64,000 bases of DNA, from assembly GCF_026340655.1 (NCBI RefSeq), contig NZ_JAPEOZ010000001.1, forward strand, positions 5,208,001 through 5,272,000, written 5' to 3'. Positions 19,729 through 28,191 of this stretch are shown one piece after another (positions within the stretch are counted from its first letter, which is position 1; every line of letters starts with the position of its first letter). This DNA comes from Streptomyces sp. NBC_01275 (GTDB taxonomy: Bacteria; Actinomycetota; Actinomycetes; Streptomycetales; Streptomycetaceae). The notes beneath the pieces were generated by a model. It was not told the DNA's origin. It worked only from the letters and a program-made list of their open reading frames with translations, and did not search any database. Position numbers and translations under genes: made by a program.

Positions 19729-20226
19729 ATGACCCGCAAGACCCGCATACGCGCCGCCCTCGTCACCGCCACCGCCCTCGTCACCGCCGCCACGGTGACG
19801 GTCGGGGTCAGTGCGGCCGGCTCCGAGAAGTCCGCGAAGCCGTCCAAGAAGCAGATCGCCGCCCTCTTCGACGGCTGGAACGCCGCGCTGCAGACCGGTG
19901 ACCCGGACAAGGTCGCCGACCGTTACGCCAAGGACGCGGTCCTGCTGCCCACCGTGTCCAACAAGGTCCGTACCGACCGCGCCGGCATCGTCGACTACTT
20001 CGACCACTTCCTGGTGAACAAGCCGGTCGGCAAGAAGGTCCAGACGATCGTCAACGTCCTCGACAGCGACTCGGCCATCGACACCGGTGTCTACGAGTTC
20101 ACCCTCACCGACCCGGACACCGGCAAGAAGCGCGTCGTCGAGGCCCGTTACACCTACGAGTACGAGAAGCGCGGCGGCACGTGGAAGATCGTCAACCACC
20201 ACTCGTCCGCGATGCCCGAGGGCTGA
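19729..20226 (+). CDS. Secreted SnoaL/DUF4440-like protein, 165 aa
   Basis: A Sec signal peptide covers residues 1 to about 31 (positive RKTRIR start, Ala/Val/Thr core, AAG cleavage region). The mature part is an NTF2-like cone: KQIAALFDGWNAAL, the DPDKVADRYAKDAVLLPTVSN core found in SgcJ/EcaC-type proteins, and a final GGTWKIVNHHSS strand. Such proteins bind small ligands or have isomerase-like roles; no catalytic set is evident. The start has AGGAG-type spacing. It is followed by the convergent histidine kinase gene, which could sense the same compound, but this is inference. Confidence 0.88.
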   Translation: MTRKTRIRAALVTATALVTAATVTVGVSAAGSEKSAKPSKKQIAALFDGWNAALQTGDPDKVADRYAKDAVLLPTVSNKVRTDRAGIVDYFDHFLVNKPVGKKVQTIVNVLDSDSAIDTGVYEFTLTDPDTGKKRVVEARYTYEYEKRGGTWKIVNHHSSAMPEG

Positions 20227-20250
20227 GCCCCGCGGGCGTCGAGCCTCGGA

Positions 20251-21612
20251 TCACCCGGTGCGCTGTGCCGCCCGCAGGGTGATGCGTACGCACAGCCCGC
20301 CGCCGGGCGCGTCCGTCAGGGTCACCGTCCCGCCGTCGTCCGTCACCAGTTGTTTGACGACGGCGAGGCCGAGCCCGGAACCGGAGCGCCCGGTCAGGCC
20401 CTGACCGCGCCAGAAGCGGTCGAAGGCGCGGGACTTCTCCGCGTCCGACATGCCCGGACCCCCGTCGAGGACCGACAGCACCACGGTGTCGGAGCTCGAC
20501 TCGACCCGGTCGATCCGGACGGTGATCGTGCCGCCGTCCGGTGAGACCTCCAGGGCGTTGGAGAGCACGTTGTCCAGCACCTGGTCCAGATGACCGGGGC
20601 TGGCCAGCACAGACGGCCGGTCGTCGACACCACTCCCCCTGAGCGTGATGGTGACTCCACGCTCGTCGGCGGCCGGTCTCCACACCGACAGGCGTTCGGC
20701 CACGATGTCGGTCAGGGGCAGCGGCTCCGCCGCCGTCACCTTGGCCTCCGCCCGCGCCAGCACCAGCAGCCCGTTGACCAGGCGGCTCATCCGCACCACC
20801 TCGGCGGTCGCCTGCTCCACGTCCTCCCGTACGAACTCGTCGTCGACGCCGTCCGCGATGTTGTCCAGGGACAGGCGCAGGGCCGTGAGAGGCGTCCTGA
20901 GCTGGTGCGAGGCGTCCGCGACGAAGATGCGCTGCGAGGCGATCAGCGTGTCGAGGCGTTCGCCGGCCTGGTTGAGGGTGCGCGCCAGGGTCTGCGTCTC
21001 CTGGGGGCCCGTCACGGGGGAGCGGGCCGTGAGGTCGCCGTCGCTGAACTTGCTCGCCATGGAGTTGAGCGCGCGCAGCGGCGCGGTGATCCGGCGGGCG
21101 GCGATTGCGCCGATCGCGGCCGCCGCCGCCAGGACGAGTACGGCGAGCCCGGCCCGGAAGCCCCAGATCTGCCACAGCCGCCTGGTCATGTCCGAGGTCG
21201 AGTAGACGATCCGTACGGCCGTGTCCCCCTGTGCGGGCACGGTGACCGTCAGCTGCTTGCCCCAGATGAAGTCCGAGCCCCAGTCGGTCGTCGGCTGGTT
21301 CCCCTCCACGGCCCGGGTCAGCGCCGGGCCCGCGGCGGGCTTGGGCAGGTCCGGGGCGCAGCTGCTGGTGGGCGTCACCTGGACGGCGCCGGGGGTCTTG
21401 TCGCGGTAGGCCTTGGCCACCTCGCTCAGGGCCTCGCACGAGATGCGATCGCCGTTGCCGAGGAGCAGCGCCATGGTGTCGGCCTCGCGCAGGACGGACA
21501 GCTCGGTGTCGTCCCGCAGCTGCTTGGTGAGCGTGAAGGCCACCGGCACCGTGAAGAGCAGGATGGCGACCGCGACGAGCAGGATGTAGCTGCGGATGAG
21601 CTGCCGGTTCAT
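20251..21612 (-). CDS. Sensor histidine kinase, 453 aa
   Basis: A membrane helix at residues about 9-29 and a second near 152-172 bracket an extracytoplasmic sensor of about 120 residues with two cysteines. A HAMP domain follows. The HisKA motif ASHQLRTPLTALR holds the phosphorylated histidine near 232. An HATPase region has the N-box near 335 and the DGGPGM G-box. The ATG overlaps the end of the response regulator gene by 4 bases (ATGA), so the pair is co-translated. Confidence 0.95.
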   Translation of the reverse strand: MNRQLIRSYILLVAVAILLFTVPVAFTLTKQLRDDTELSVLREADTMALLLGNGDRISCEALSEVAKAYRDKTPGAVQVTPTSSCAPDLPKPAAGPALTRAVEGNQPTTDWGSDFIWGKQLTVTVPAQGDTAVRIVYSTSDMTRRLWQIWGFRAGLAVLVLAAAAAIGAIAARRITAPLRALNSMASKFSDGDLTARSPVTGPQETQTLARTLNQAGERLDTLIASQRIFVADASHQLRTPLTALRLSLDNIADGVDDEFVREDVEQATAEVVRMSRLVNGLLVLARAEAKVTAAEPLPLTDIVAERLSVWRPAADERGVTITLRGSGVDDRPSVLASPGHLDQVLDNVLSNALEVSPDGGTITVRIDRVESSSDTVVLSVLDGGPGMSDAEKSRAFDRFWRGQGLTGRSGSGLGLAVVKQLVTDDGGTVTLTDAPGGGLCVRITLRAAQRTG

Positions 21613-22304
21613 GAGGGTTTCGCGTCCTCGGCGTTCTTGACGATCTCCAGGCGGAAGCCGACGCCTCGCACCGCCTCGATGGCGATGACGCCCGCGAACT
21701 TCCGGCGCAGCGCCGCCACGTGCACGTCCAGCGTCTTCGTCGGGCCGAACCAGTTCGCGTCCCAGACCGCTTCCATGATCTGTTCCCGGGACATCAGCGC
21801 GCCCGGCTCCTCGGTGAGGAAGGACAGCAGGTCGTACTCCTTCGGCGCGAGGGAGACCTCCGCGCCGTCGACGTGGACGCGGGCCGCCTTGCGGTCGATG
21901 GCGAGGCGGGCGCCGTACTGGTCGGCGCCGCTCTCGGCGGCGGCCGTGCGCGGCTGCACGCGTCGCATCACCGCTCGTATGCGTGCGATGACCTCCCGCA
22001 CCCCGAACGGCTTGGAGACGTAGTCGTCGGCTCCCAGCTCCAGGCCGACCACCCGGTCCGTCTCGTCGCTGCGCGCGCTGATGACGATGATCGGCACGTC
22101 GCCGCGCTCGCGCAGGGCCTTGCAGACGTCGAGGCCGTCGGTGTCGGGCAGGCCCAGGTCCAGGAGTACGACGTCGTAGGGGTCGGAGTGGGCGAGGGCG
22201 GCGGCGCCCGTGGTGACCCAGTCGACCTCGAAGCCGTAGCGCTTCAGTCCGCGTCGGAGCGACTCGGCGACCGGTTCGTCGTCTTCCACCAGGAGTACGT
22301 GCAC
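21609..22304 (-). CDS. OmpR/PhoB-family response regulator, 231 aa
   Basis: The receiver domain has the acidic pair in VEDDEP, phosphoacceptor D49 in VVLLDLGLPDTDG and the conserved Lys in SKPFG. A winged helix DNA-binding domain of OmpR type fills the C-terminal half (LSFLTEEPGALMSREQIM...). I place the start at GTG 22304 because the receiver begins there as VHVLLVEDD. No Shine-Dalgarno sequence precedes it and CACTAT lies just upstream, so the transcript may be leaderless. It is coupled to the histidine kinase. Confidence 0.93.
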   Translation of the reverse strand: MHVLLVEDDEPVAESLRRGLKRYGFEVDWVTTGAAALAHSDPYDVVLLDLGLPDTDGLDVCKALRERGDVPIIVISARSDETDRVVGLELGADDYVSKPFGVREVIARIRAVMRRVQPRTAAAESGADQYGARLAIDRKAARVHVDGAEVSLAPKEYDLLSFLTEEPGALMSREQIMEAVWDANWFGPTKTLDVHVAALRRKFAGVIAIEAVRGVGFRLEIVKNAEDAKPS

Positions 22305-22498
22305 ACGCGCACGATAGTGCTTGAAACTTAATTCACAGCTATCACTTCGGCCGCAGGGGGAAGGGAAGTCCCGGAGCGGGCGCGCGGACATCTCACGATG
22401 CGGTACTCGGGAGGCGGTTTTCGGGCGCTCGTTAGACTGAGCCGACCGCAGTACAAGGGCGTATGTGCGGAAAGAGACAAACTGAGCGAGGAGCGCAC

Positions 22499-23791
22499 GT
22501 GGGCCTTGTCGTGCAGAAGTACGGAGGCTCCTCCGTAGCCGATGCCGAGGGCATCAAGCGCGTCGCCAAGCGAATCGTGGAAGCGAAGAAGAACGGCCAC
22601 CAGGTGGTCGTCGTCGTTTCCGCGATGGGCGACACGACGGACGAGCTGATCGATCTCGCCGAGCAGGTGTCACCGATGCCTGCCGGACGTGAGTTCGACA
22701 TGCTGCTGACCGCGGGAGAGCGGATCTCCATGGCGCTGCTGGCCATGGCGATCAAAAACCTGGGCCACGAGGCCCAGTCGTTCACCGGCAGCCAGGCAGG
22801 CGTCATCACCGACTCGGTCCACAACAAAGCCCGGATCATCGATGTCACGCCGGGGCGCATCCGCACCGCGCTGGACGAGGGCAACATCGCCATCGTCGCC
22901 GGTTTCCAGGGTGTCAGCCAGGACAAGAAGGACATCACCACGCTCGGCCGCGGCGGGTCCGACACCACCGCCGTCGCCCTCGCCGCCGCGCTCGACGCCG
23001 AGGTCTGCGAGATCTACACCGACGTCGACGGCGTGTTCACCGCCGACCCGCGCGTGGTGAAGAAGGCGCAGAAGATCGACTGGATCGCCTTCGAGGACAT
23101 GCTGGAGCTCGCGGCCTCCGGCTCCAAGGTGCTGCTCCACCGCTGTGTGGAGTACGCCCGCCGCTACAACATCCCGATCCACGTCCGGTCCAGCTTCAGC
23201 GGACTTCAGGGCACCTGGGTCAGCAGCGAGCCACTCGTTCAGAAGACACAGCAGCAAGGGGACCAGAAGGTGGAGCAGGCCATCATCTCCGGTGTCGCGC
23301 ACGACACCTCCGAGGCCAAGGTCACGGTCGTGGGCGTGCCGGACAAGCCGGGCGAGGCGGCCGCGATCTTCCGGACGATCTCCGACGCCGAGATCAACAT
23401 CGACATGATCGTGCAGAACGTGTCCGCCGCGTCCACCGGGCTGACGGACATCTCCTTCACCCTCCCCAAGGCCGAGGGCCGCAAGGCCATCGACGCCCTG
23501 GAGAAGAACAAGGCCGGCATCGGCTTCGACTCGCTGCGCTACGACGACCAGATCGGCAAGATCTCCCTGGTCGGCGCGGGAATGAAGACCAACCCGGGCG
23601 TCACGGCCGACTTCTTCCAGGCCCTGTCCGACGCGGGCGTCAACATCGAGCTCATCTCGACCTCCGAGATCCGCATCTCGGTCGTGACGCGCGCCGACGA
23701 CGTCAACGAGGCCGTGCGCGCCGTGCACAGCGCGTTCGGACTGGACTCCGACAGCGACGAGGCCGTCGTCTACGGAGGCACCGGGCGTTGA
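22499..23791 (+). CDS. ask: Aspartate kinase, 430 aa (with probable internal beta-subunit start)
   Basis: It phosphorylates aspartate, the first step to lysine, threonine, methionine and diaminopimelate. The kinase domain opens with VQKYGGSSV and contains the FTAGSQAG-like and [14 protein letters not shown] motifs; two ACT domains follow for lysine/threonine feedback. GAGGAG precedes the GTG at 22499. In corynebacteria the same frame also yields a regulatory beta subunit beginning at the first ACT domain. Here a GTG at 23270, eight bases after AAGGGGA and encoding [10 protein letters not shown], lies at the equivalent place, so an alpha2beta2 enzyme is likely. Confidence 0.96.
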   Translation: MGLVVQKYGGSSVADAEGIKRVAKRIVEAKKNGHQVVVVVSAMGDTTDELIDLAEQVSPMPAGREFDMLLTAGERISMALLAMAIKNLGHEAQSFTGSQAGVITDSVHNKARIIDVTPGRIRTALDEGNIAIVAGFQGVSQDKKDITTLGRGGSDTTAVALAAALDAEVCEIYTDVDGVFTADPRVVKKAQKIDWIAFEDMLELAASGSKVLLHRCVEYARRYNIPIHVRSSFSGLQGTWVSSEPLVQKTQQQGDQKVEQAIISGVAHDTSEAKVTVVGVPDKPGEAAAIFRTISDAEINIDMIVQNVSAASTGLTDISFTLPKAEGRKAIDALEKNKAGIGFDSLRYDDQIGKISLVGAGMKTNPGVTADFFQALSDAGVNIELISTSEIRISVVTRADDVNEAVRAVHSAFGLDSDSDEAVVYGGTGR

Positions 23792-24849
23792 TCTCGGAGA
23801 CACGCCGTCCGACGCTCGCGGTCGTGGGGGCGACCGGGGCGGTCGGCACGGTGATGCTCCAGATCCTGTCCCAGCGGGCGGACGTCTGGGGCGAGATCCG
23901 TCTCGTCGCCTCCCCGCGCTCGGCCGGCCGCAAGCTGTCCGTGCGCGGCGAGGAGGTCGAGGTGGCGGCCCTGTCGGAGGACGTCTTCGACGGGGTCGAC
24001 GTCGCGATGTTCGACGTGCCGGACGAGGTCTCCGCGCACTGGGCGCCGATCGCCGCGGCCAAGGGCGTGGTGGTGGTCGACAACTCCGGCGCCTTCCGGA
24101 TGGACCCGGACGTGCCCCTGGTGGTGCCCGAGGTCAATCCGCACGCGGCCCGGGTCCGGCCCCGCGGGATCGTCGCCAACCCCAACTGCACGACCCTGTC
24201 GATGATCGTCGCCCTGGGCGCGCTGCACGCCGAGTACGGGCTGCGCGAGCTGGTGGTGTCGTCGTACCAGGCGGTCAGCGGGGCCGGGCGGGACGGCGTG
24301 GAGACGCTGCGCCGGCAGATCGCACTGGTCGCCGGCACCGAGCTGGGGACCACCCCCGGGGACGTGCGACGGGCCGTCGGCGACGACACCGGGCCGTTCC
24401 CGGAGCCGGTCGCGCTGAACGTCGTACCGTGGGCCGGATCGCTGCGGGAGGACGGCTGGTCGTCGGAGGAGATGAAGGTGCGGGACGAGTCCCGCAAGAT
24501 CCTCGGGCTGCCGAAGCTGCCGGTGGCCGTGACCTGTGTGCGGGTCCCGGTCGTCACCACGCACTCCCTCACCGTCCACGCCCGCTTCCAGGACGAGGTC
24601 AGCGTCGAGGGGGCCCGCGAGATCATCGCCACCGCGCCCGGCGTCGTCCTCTTCGACAACCCGGCCGCGGGGGAGTTCCCCACCCCCGCCGACGTCGTCG
24701 GCACCGACCCCACCTGGGTCGGCCGCGTGCGCCGCGCCCTGGACGACCCCACCGCCCTGGAACTCTTCGTCTGCGGCGACAACCTGCGCAAGGGCGCCGC
24801 CCTCAACACCGCGCAGATCGCGGAGCTGGTGGCGGCCGAGTTGTCGTGA
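23788..24849 (+). CDS. asd: Aspartate-semialdehyde dehydrogenase, 353 aa
   Basis: It reduces aspartyl phosphate with NADPH to aspartate semialdehyde. The Rossmann motif is [13 protein letters not shown], the catalytic cysteine lies in ANPNCTTLS (near residue 134), and [13 protein letters not shown] holds the substrate-binding and histidine residues. The TTG start overlaps the ask stop (TTGA), so the two successive pathway enzymes are translationally coupled. Length and order are as in other actinomycetes. Confidence 0.96.
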   Translation: MISETRRPTLAVVGATGAVGTVMLQILSQRADVWGEIRLVASPRSAGRKLSVRGEEVEVAALSEDVFDGVDVAMFDVPDEVSAHWAPIAAAKGVVVVDNSGAFRMDPDVPLVVPEVNPHAARVRPRGIVANPNCTTLSMIVALGALHAEYGLRELVVSSYQAVSGAGRDGVETLRRQIALVAGTELGTTPGDVRRAVGDDTGPFPEPVALNVVPWAGSLREDGWSSEEMKVRDESRKILGLPKLPVAVTCVRVPVVTTHSLTVHARFQDEVSVEGAREIIATAPGVVLFDNPAAGEFPTPADVVGTDPTWVGRVRRALDDPTALELFVCGDNLRKGAALNTAQIAELVAAELS

Positions 24850-25323
24850 CGACGACCGAGATCCCGGAAAAGATGCTGGCCAGGGCCGCCGACGTTTGTA
24901 GGATCTACGGAACAGACGGGTGCCGGTCGATGTGAGCCGGTCGATGGTCCGAACCACTTGTATCGGACACCTTCGGCATCCGAAGATTTTCCTCCCCGCT
25001 CTCCGCAACCGTGCGGAGTGCGGGGAGCGTCTTTGCGGTCACCCTTCCGGGTGGCGGTCACCCTCCGGGGTGCGCAGGCGTGTGGTGATCCCGTCGCATG
25101 GGGACGGCCGGGATCCGGGCGTGGGGACGCCCGTTCATATGGGATATAAGGGAAGAGCGGGACACGTGAGGGCATGTGAGACGCCGTCTGTGCTGCTGCC
25201 GGCCGACGCGAGACGGGCGCGTGCGGTACCGGTCGGCCTGGGCCGGGCGCGAGTGATGCCGGCCGAGACGAAAGTGACGCCCGGCGCGTACAACCCCCAC
25301 GGGGGGATGCGTGTCCAACAGAC
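24850..25323. other. 474-bp intergenic region with two hairpins and short repeats
   Basis: It contains two consecutive terminator-like hairpins (24971-24990 and 24992-25027), then GTCACCC repeats near 25038-25075. The segment up to the sigma factor gene probably holds its promoter, but I see no consensus I can name. Small open frames here lack ribosome sites and family features. Confidence 0.5.
24971..25027 (+). terminator. Tandem terminators after ask-asd
   Basis: CTTCGG-CAT-CCGAAG (24971-24985) is followed by ATTTT, a rare U-rich terminator for this genus. Immediately after, 24992-25007 pairs with 25012-25027 (15 of 16 positions) across ACCG and is followed by CGTCTTT. Confidence 0.8.
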
Positions 25324-26007
25324 GTGGCACAGGTACTCGACTTCAGCGCGGCGACCGCCGGTACGGCCCTCCGGCCGCCCCGCGCCGCCCTACGACCCCG
25401 CATGCCCGGCGCGCCCGGCGGCATGCCGGTGATCGCGCCCATGCCCGCAGCGCGGCCCGCCCGCATACCCAGCCAGCGTGACGGCGTCGAGTCCGCGGAG
25501 GACACCGCGGCGGCCGGCACCACCGTCGACCACCTCACCGAGACCTACCGGGCGCACTACCGCTCGCTGCTCGGCCTCGCCGCCCTCCTCCTGGACGACA
25601 CCGCCTCCTGCGAGGACGTCGTGCAGGAAGCTTTCATCCGCGTCCACTCCGCGCGCCGACGCGTCCGCGACCCCGAGAAGACCCTCGCGTATCTGCGCCA
25701 GACGGTCGTCAACCTCTCCCGCTCCGCCCTGCGCCGCCGCATCCTCGGACTGAAGCTGCTGTCCAAGCCGATGCCGGACATGGCCAGCGCGGAGGAGGGC
25801 GCCTACGACCAGCTGGAGCGCGACTCGCTCATCAAGGCGATGAAGGGCCTGCAGCGCCGCCAGCGCGAGGTCCTCGTGCTGCGCTACTTCGCGGACATGA
25901 CCGAGGCCCAGGTCGCCGAGACCCTCGGCATCTCCCTCGGCTCGGTCAAGGCGTACGGCTCGCGCGGCATCGCCGCCCTGCGCATAGCGATGGAGGCGCC
26001 GGCGTGA
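25324..26007 (+). CDS. RNA polymerase sigma factor, SigE/ECF type, 227 aa
   Basis: Region 2 (YRSLLGLAALLLDDTASCEDVVQEAFIRVH, residues about 80-110 in two halves) and region 4 (RRQREVLVLRYF ... AETLGISLGSVKAYGSRG) are typical of the SigE/ECF group. About 70 residues of Ala/Pro-rich sequence precede region 2, longer than usual. GTG 25324 gives MAQVLDFS; its ribosome site is weak, and an inner start is possible. It overlaps the next gene by GTGA, the common arrangement of a sigma factor with its membrane-bound partner. Confidence 0.9.
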   Translation: MAQVLDFSAATAGTALRPPRAALRPRMPGAPGGMPVIAPMPAARPARIPSQRDGVESAEDTAAAGTTVDHLTETYRAHYRSLLGLAALLLDDTASCEDVVQEAFIRVHSARRRVRDPEKTLAYLRQTVVNLSRSALRRRILGLKLLSKPMPDMASAEEGAYDQLERDSLIKAMKGLQRRQREVLVLRYFADMTEAQVAETLGISLGSVKAYGSRGIAALRIAMEAPA

Positions 26008-27248
26008 GCGAGGAAGTCGAGGGGAGGGGCTCCCACGAGCGGCACGAGCCGTTCGCCTGGCACGAGCCGATGACGCCGGACGCGGCCGAGCCGACGGAGC
26101 CGCCCGCATCCGAGCCGACGGCGCCGCACGCGCCCGAGCCGACGACGTCGCGCACACAAGAGCCGAAGCACTCGCAAGAGTCGAAGCACTCGCACGCTGG
26201 GAACTCAACCGTGAACCACCGCCTCGACGACCAGGGCCCCGAGGGGCTCGACTCGGACGAGCTGGCACTGCGCCGGATGCTCCACCAGGCGGTCCAGGAG
26301 ATGGAGCCGAGCGACGGGACGCTGGACCACCTCCGGCGAGCCGTCCCCGTGCGCCGGGCCCGCAAGCGGCAGGCCGCCGTGGGCATGGCGGCCGCGGCCC
26401 TCTTCATCGGCACCGCCGTCCCCGCCGTACTGCACGTCTCGCGCGCGGGCGGCTCCGACGCGAACCCTTCCATCGCCGGTCAGGCCTCACAGGCGCAGGG
26501 GGGCACGAGTCAGGGCAAGGGCCCCGACGGCGGTTCCTCGGGCAAGGTCGGCGACTCTTCGGGCAAGACCGGTGAACAGGCCGCGGACGGCGCCTCCGAC
26601 TCCGGCCAGACCAAGGGCGCGTCCAGCGCGGCCGGCACCTCCAGCGGTGCGGACCCCGCCGCCACGGCCTCGGTGAGCGCCCCCGCCTGCACGGCGTCCC
26701 AGCTCGGCTCCACCAGCGCCGACGTCGCCGTCGCCGACTCGGCGGGCATCGTCTACGGCACCTTCCGCGTCGTCAACGTCTCCAGCACCGCCTGTACCGT
26801 CGGCGGCGCCGTCACCATGACGACGACCGCGCAGGGCGCGGCCGACGCCACGAAGATCACCGTGGTGCAGCACGCCTCGGGGGACGCGGCGGCAGCCCTG
26901 CCCGACCCCTCCCTGTACGTCTCCCAGCTGGCCCTCGCCCCGGGCTCCGCGTACGACGTGAAGTTCGCCTGGGCGCCCTCCGAGACCTGCCCCACCACGG
27001 GCGGCGGCAGTAGCGGCGGCGACACCGGCGGCACGTCCTCCCCGGACCCCACCCCGACCGACGCGGCCGCCACCACCGGCGACACCACGTCCGGCGTCAG
27101 CTCCCAGCTGCTCCCCGAGGACGGCACGGCCGACGGCAGCGTCCTGGTGAGTTACACGACGGAGGACGGCGGTACGACGGTCTCGGCGACGGTGTCGAAC
27201 GCGTGCGCGGGAGTCGTCTACCGGACGGGCGTGCTGGCCTCGTCGTGA
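26004..27248 (+). CDS. Membrane-anchored protein with extracytoplasmic DUF4232-like domain, 414 aa
   Basis: The first about 70 residues are an acidic low-complexity segment rich in EP and HS. A cytoplasmic helix pair (ELALRRMLHQAVQEM) precedes a basic RRARKRQA stretch and one membrane helix near 128-148. The outside part is Gly/Ser/Ala-rich and then resembles DUF4232 beta-sandwiches (CTASQLGS ... VNVSSTACTVGG). Coupling to the sigma factor suggests an anti-sigma or regulatory role, but the HxxxCxxC zinc motif of classical anti-sigma factors is absent. Its 3' end overlaps the convergent SURF1 gene by 31 bases. Confidence 0.8.
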   Translation: MSEEVEGRGSHERHEPFAWHEPMTPDAAEPTEPPASEPTAPHAPEPTTSRTQEPKHSQESKHSHAGNSTVNHRLDDQGPEGLDSDELALRRMLHQAVQEMEPSDGTLDHLRRAVPVRRARKRQAAVGMAAAALFIGTAVPAVLHVSRAGGSDANPSIAGQASQAQGGTSQGKGPDGGSSGKVGDSSGKTGEQAADGASDSGQTKGASSAAGTSSGADPAATASVSAPACTASQLGSTSADVAVADSAGIVYGTFRVVNVSSTACTVGGAVTMTTTAQGAADATKITVVQHASGDAAAALPDPSLYVSQLALAPGSAYDVKFAWAPSETCPTTGGGSSGGDTGGTSSPDPTPTDAAATTGDTTSGVSSQLLPEDGTADGSVLVSYTTEDGGTTVSATVSNACAGVVYRTGVLASS

Positions 27249-28027
27249 ACCGTTGACAGCACCGGCTCCTCGGGAACGATCCCGAGGGCCGCGTCCCGGA
27301 CGAACTCCACCTCGCGCCGCAGCAGCCGGAACCACATGAACACCACGAACCCCGCGAAGACGAACCACTCGCCGGTGTACCCCAGGTTCTGGAACGCCTT
27401 CAGGTCCAGCCCCGTGTCGGCCGCCGCGGTCGCCGGCACCGCCGTCATCCCCGGGTCGGCCTTGGCGAGCGTGATCCAGGCGTCGTAGAGGTCGTACGGC
27501 ACCAGATTGACCAGGGACGCGGCGCTGATCGCGGCGGTCTGCCCGGCCGGCAGGCCGCCGCGGGCGCTCACGCCGTTGTCGCCGGGCGTCTCGGACGCCT
27601 GGAGCGCGCCGGTCACGGTGACCTCGCCGGCCGGCGGCGCCGGGGCCTTCGCCGCGTCCGGGCTGCCGGGCAGCCAGCCGCGTACGACGGGCAGCGCCTT
27701 GCCGCCGTCGGTGCGCAGCAGGGTCAGCACGTAGTAGCCGTTCCTGTCGTCCAGGTCCCGGTCGGGCACCAGCAGCTGGGTGGCGTACCGCCCGGTCACG
27801 GTGGCCTGCTTGCCGGAGGTCGCCTTGTCCACGGGGAGCAGCTCGGCCAGCGGGCGCGCGGCCTCCGTACGGGCGGAGGCGGCCTGCGCCTTGGCGTCGC
27901 GGCTGTCGTCCACCCGCGCCTCGAACCGGCTCAGCTGCCAGGACCCCATGAAGACGCAGAAGGGGATGGCCAGCAGCACGAAGACGTTGATCCCCCACCA
28001 GCGGGGCGTCAGCAGGAACCGGTACAC
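27218..28027 (-). CDS. SURF1-family cytochrome oxidase assembly protein, 269 aa
   Basis: SURF1 proteins are inner-membrane factors for cytochrome c oxidase assembly. The first helix contains GINVFVLLAIPFCVFMGSWQL with the conserved GxWQ signature; the second helix near the C-terminus is WFVFAGFVVFMWFRLL. Between them the outer domain has the TGRYAT and VVRGWLPGS motifs. I use GTG 28027, which begins VYRFLLTPRWWG; a nearby GTG (28036) is equally possible because the GGAGG lies between them. GA-rich repeats follow upstream near 28076-28132. Confidence 0.88.
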   Translation of the reverse strand: MYRFLLTPRWWGINVFVLLAIPFCVFMGSWQLSRFEARVDDSRDAKAQAASARTEAARPLAELLPVDKATSGKQATVTGRYATQLLVPDRDLDDRNGYYVLTLLRTDGGKALPVVRGWLPGSPDAAKAPAPPAGEVTVTGALQASETPGDNGVSARGGLPAGQTAAISAASLVNLVPYDLYDAWITLAKADPGMTAVPATAAADTGLDLKAFQNLGYTGEWFVFAGFVVFMWFRLLRREVEFVRDAALGIVPEEPVLSTVHDEASTPVR

Positions 28028-28191
28028 GCCCTCCACGGTACGGGGCGGGGGTACGGGAGCGGCCTTCGGGGTGCGAAGAGGGCAGGAAGGGAGTGGGAAG
28101 GGAGTGGGAAGGGTGGGAAGAGGGTGGGAAGTCATCCACCAGCTGGAAAGCTTGGCGCTCGTTTGTCGTCGCAGGCGGGCAGTATGGGGCC

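Noticed and set aside
28076..28132. GA-rich repeats (GGGAGTGGGAA type) before the S9 peptidase gene
   Set aside because: Simple purine-rich sequence with variable units; no spacer-repeat pattern of a CRISPR array and no clear binding site.
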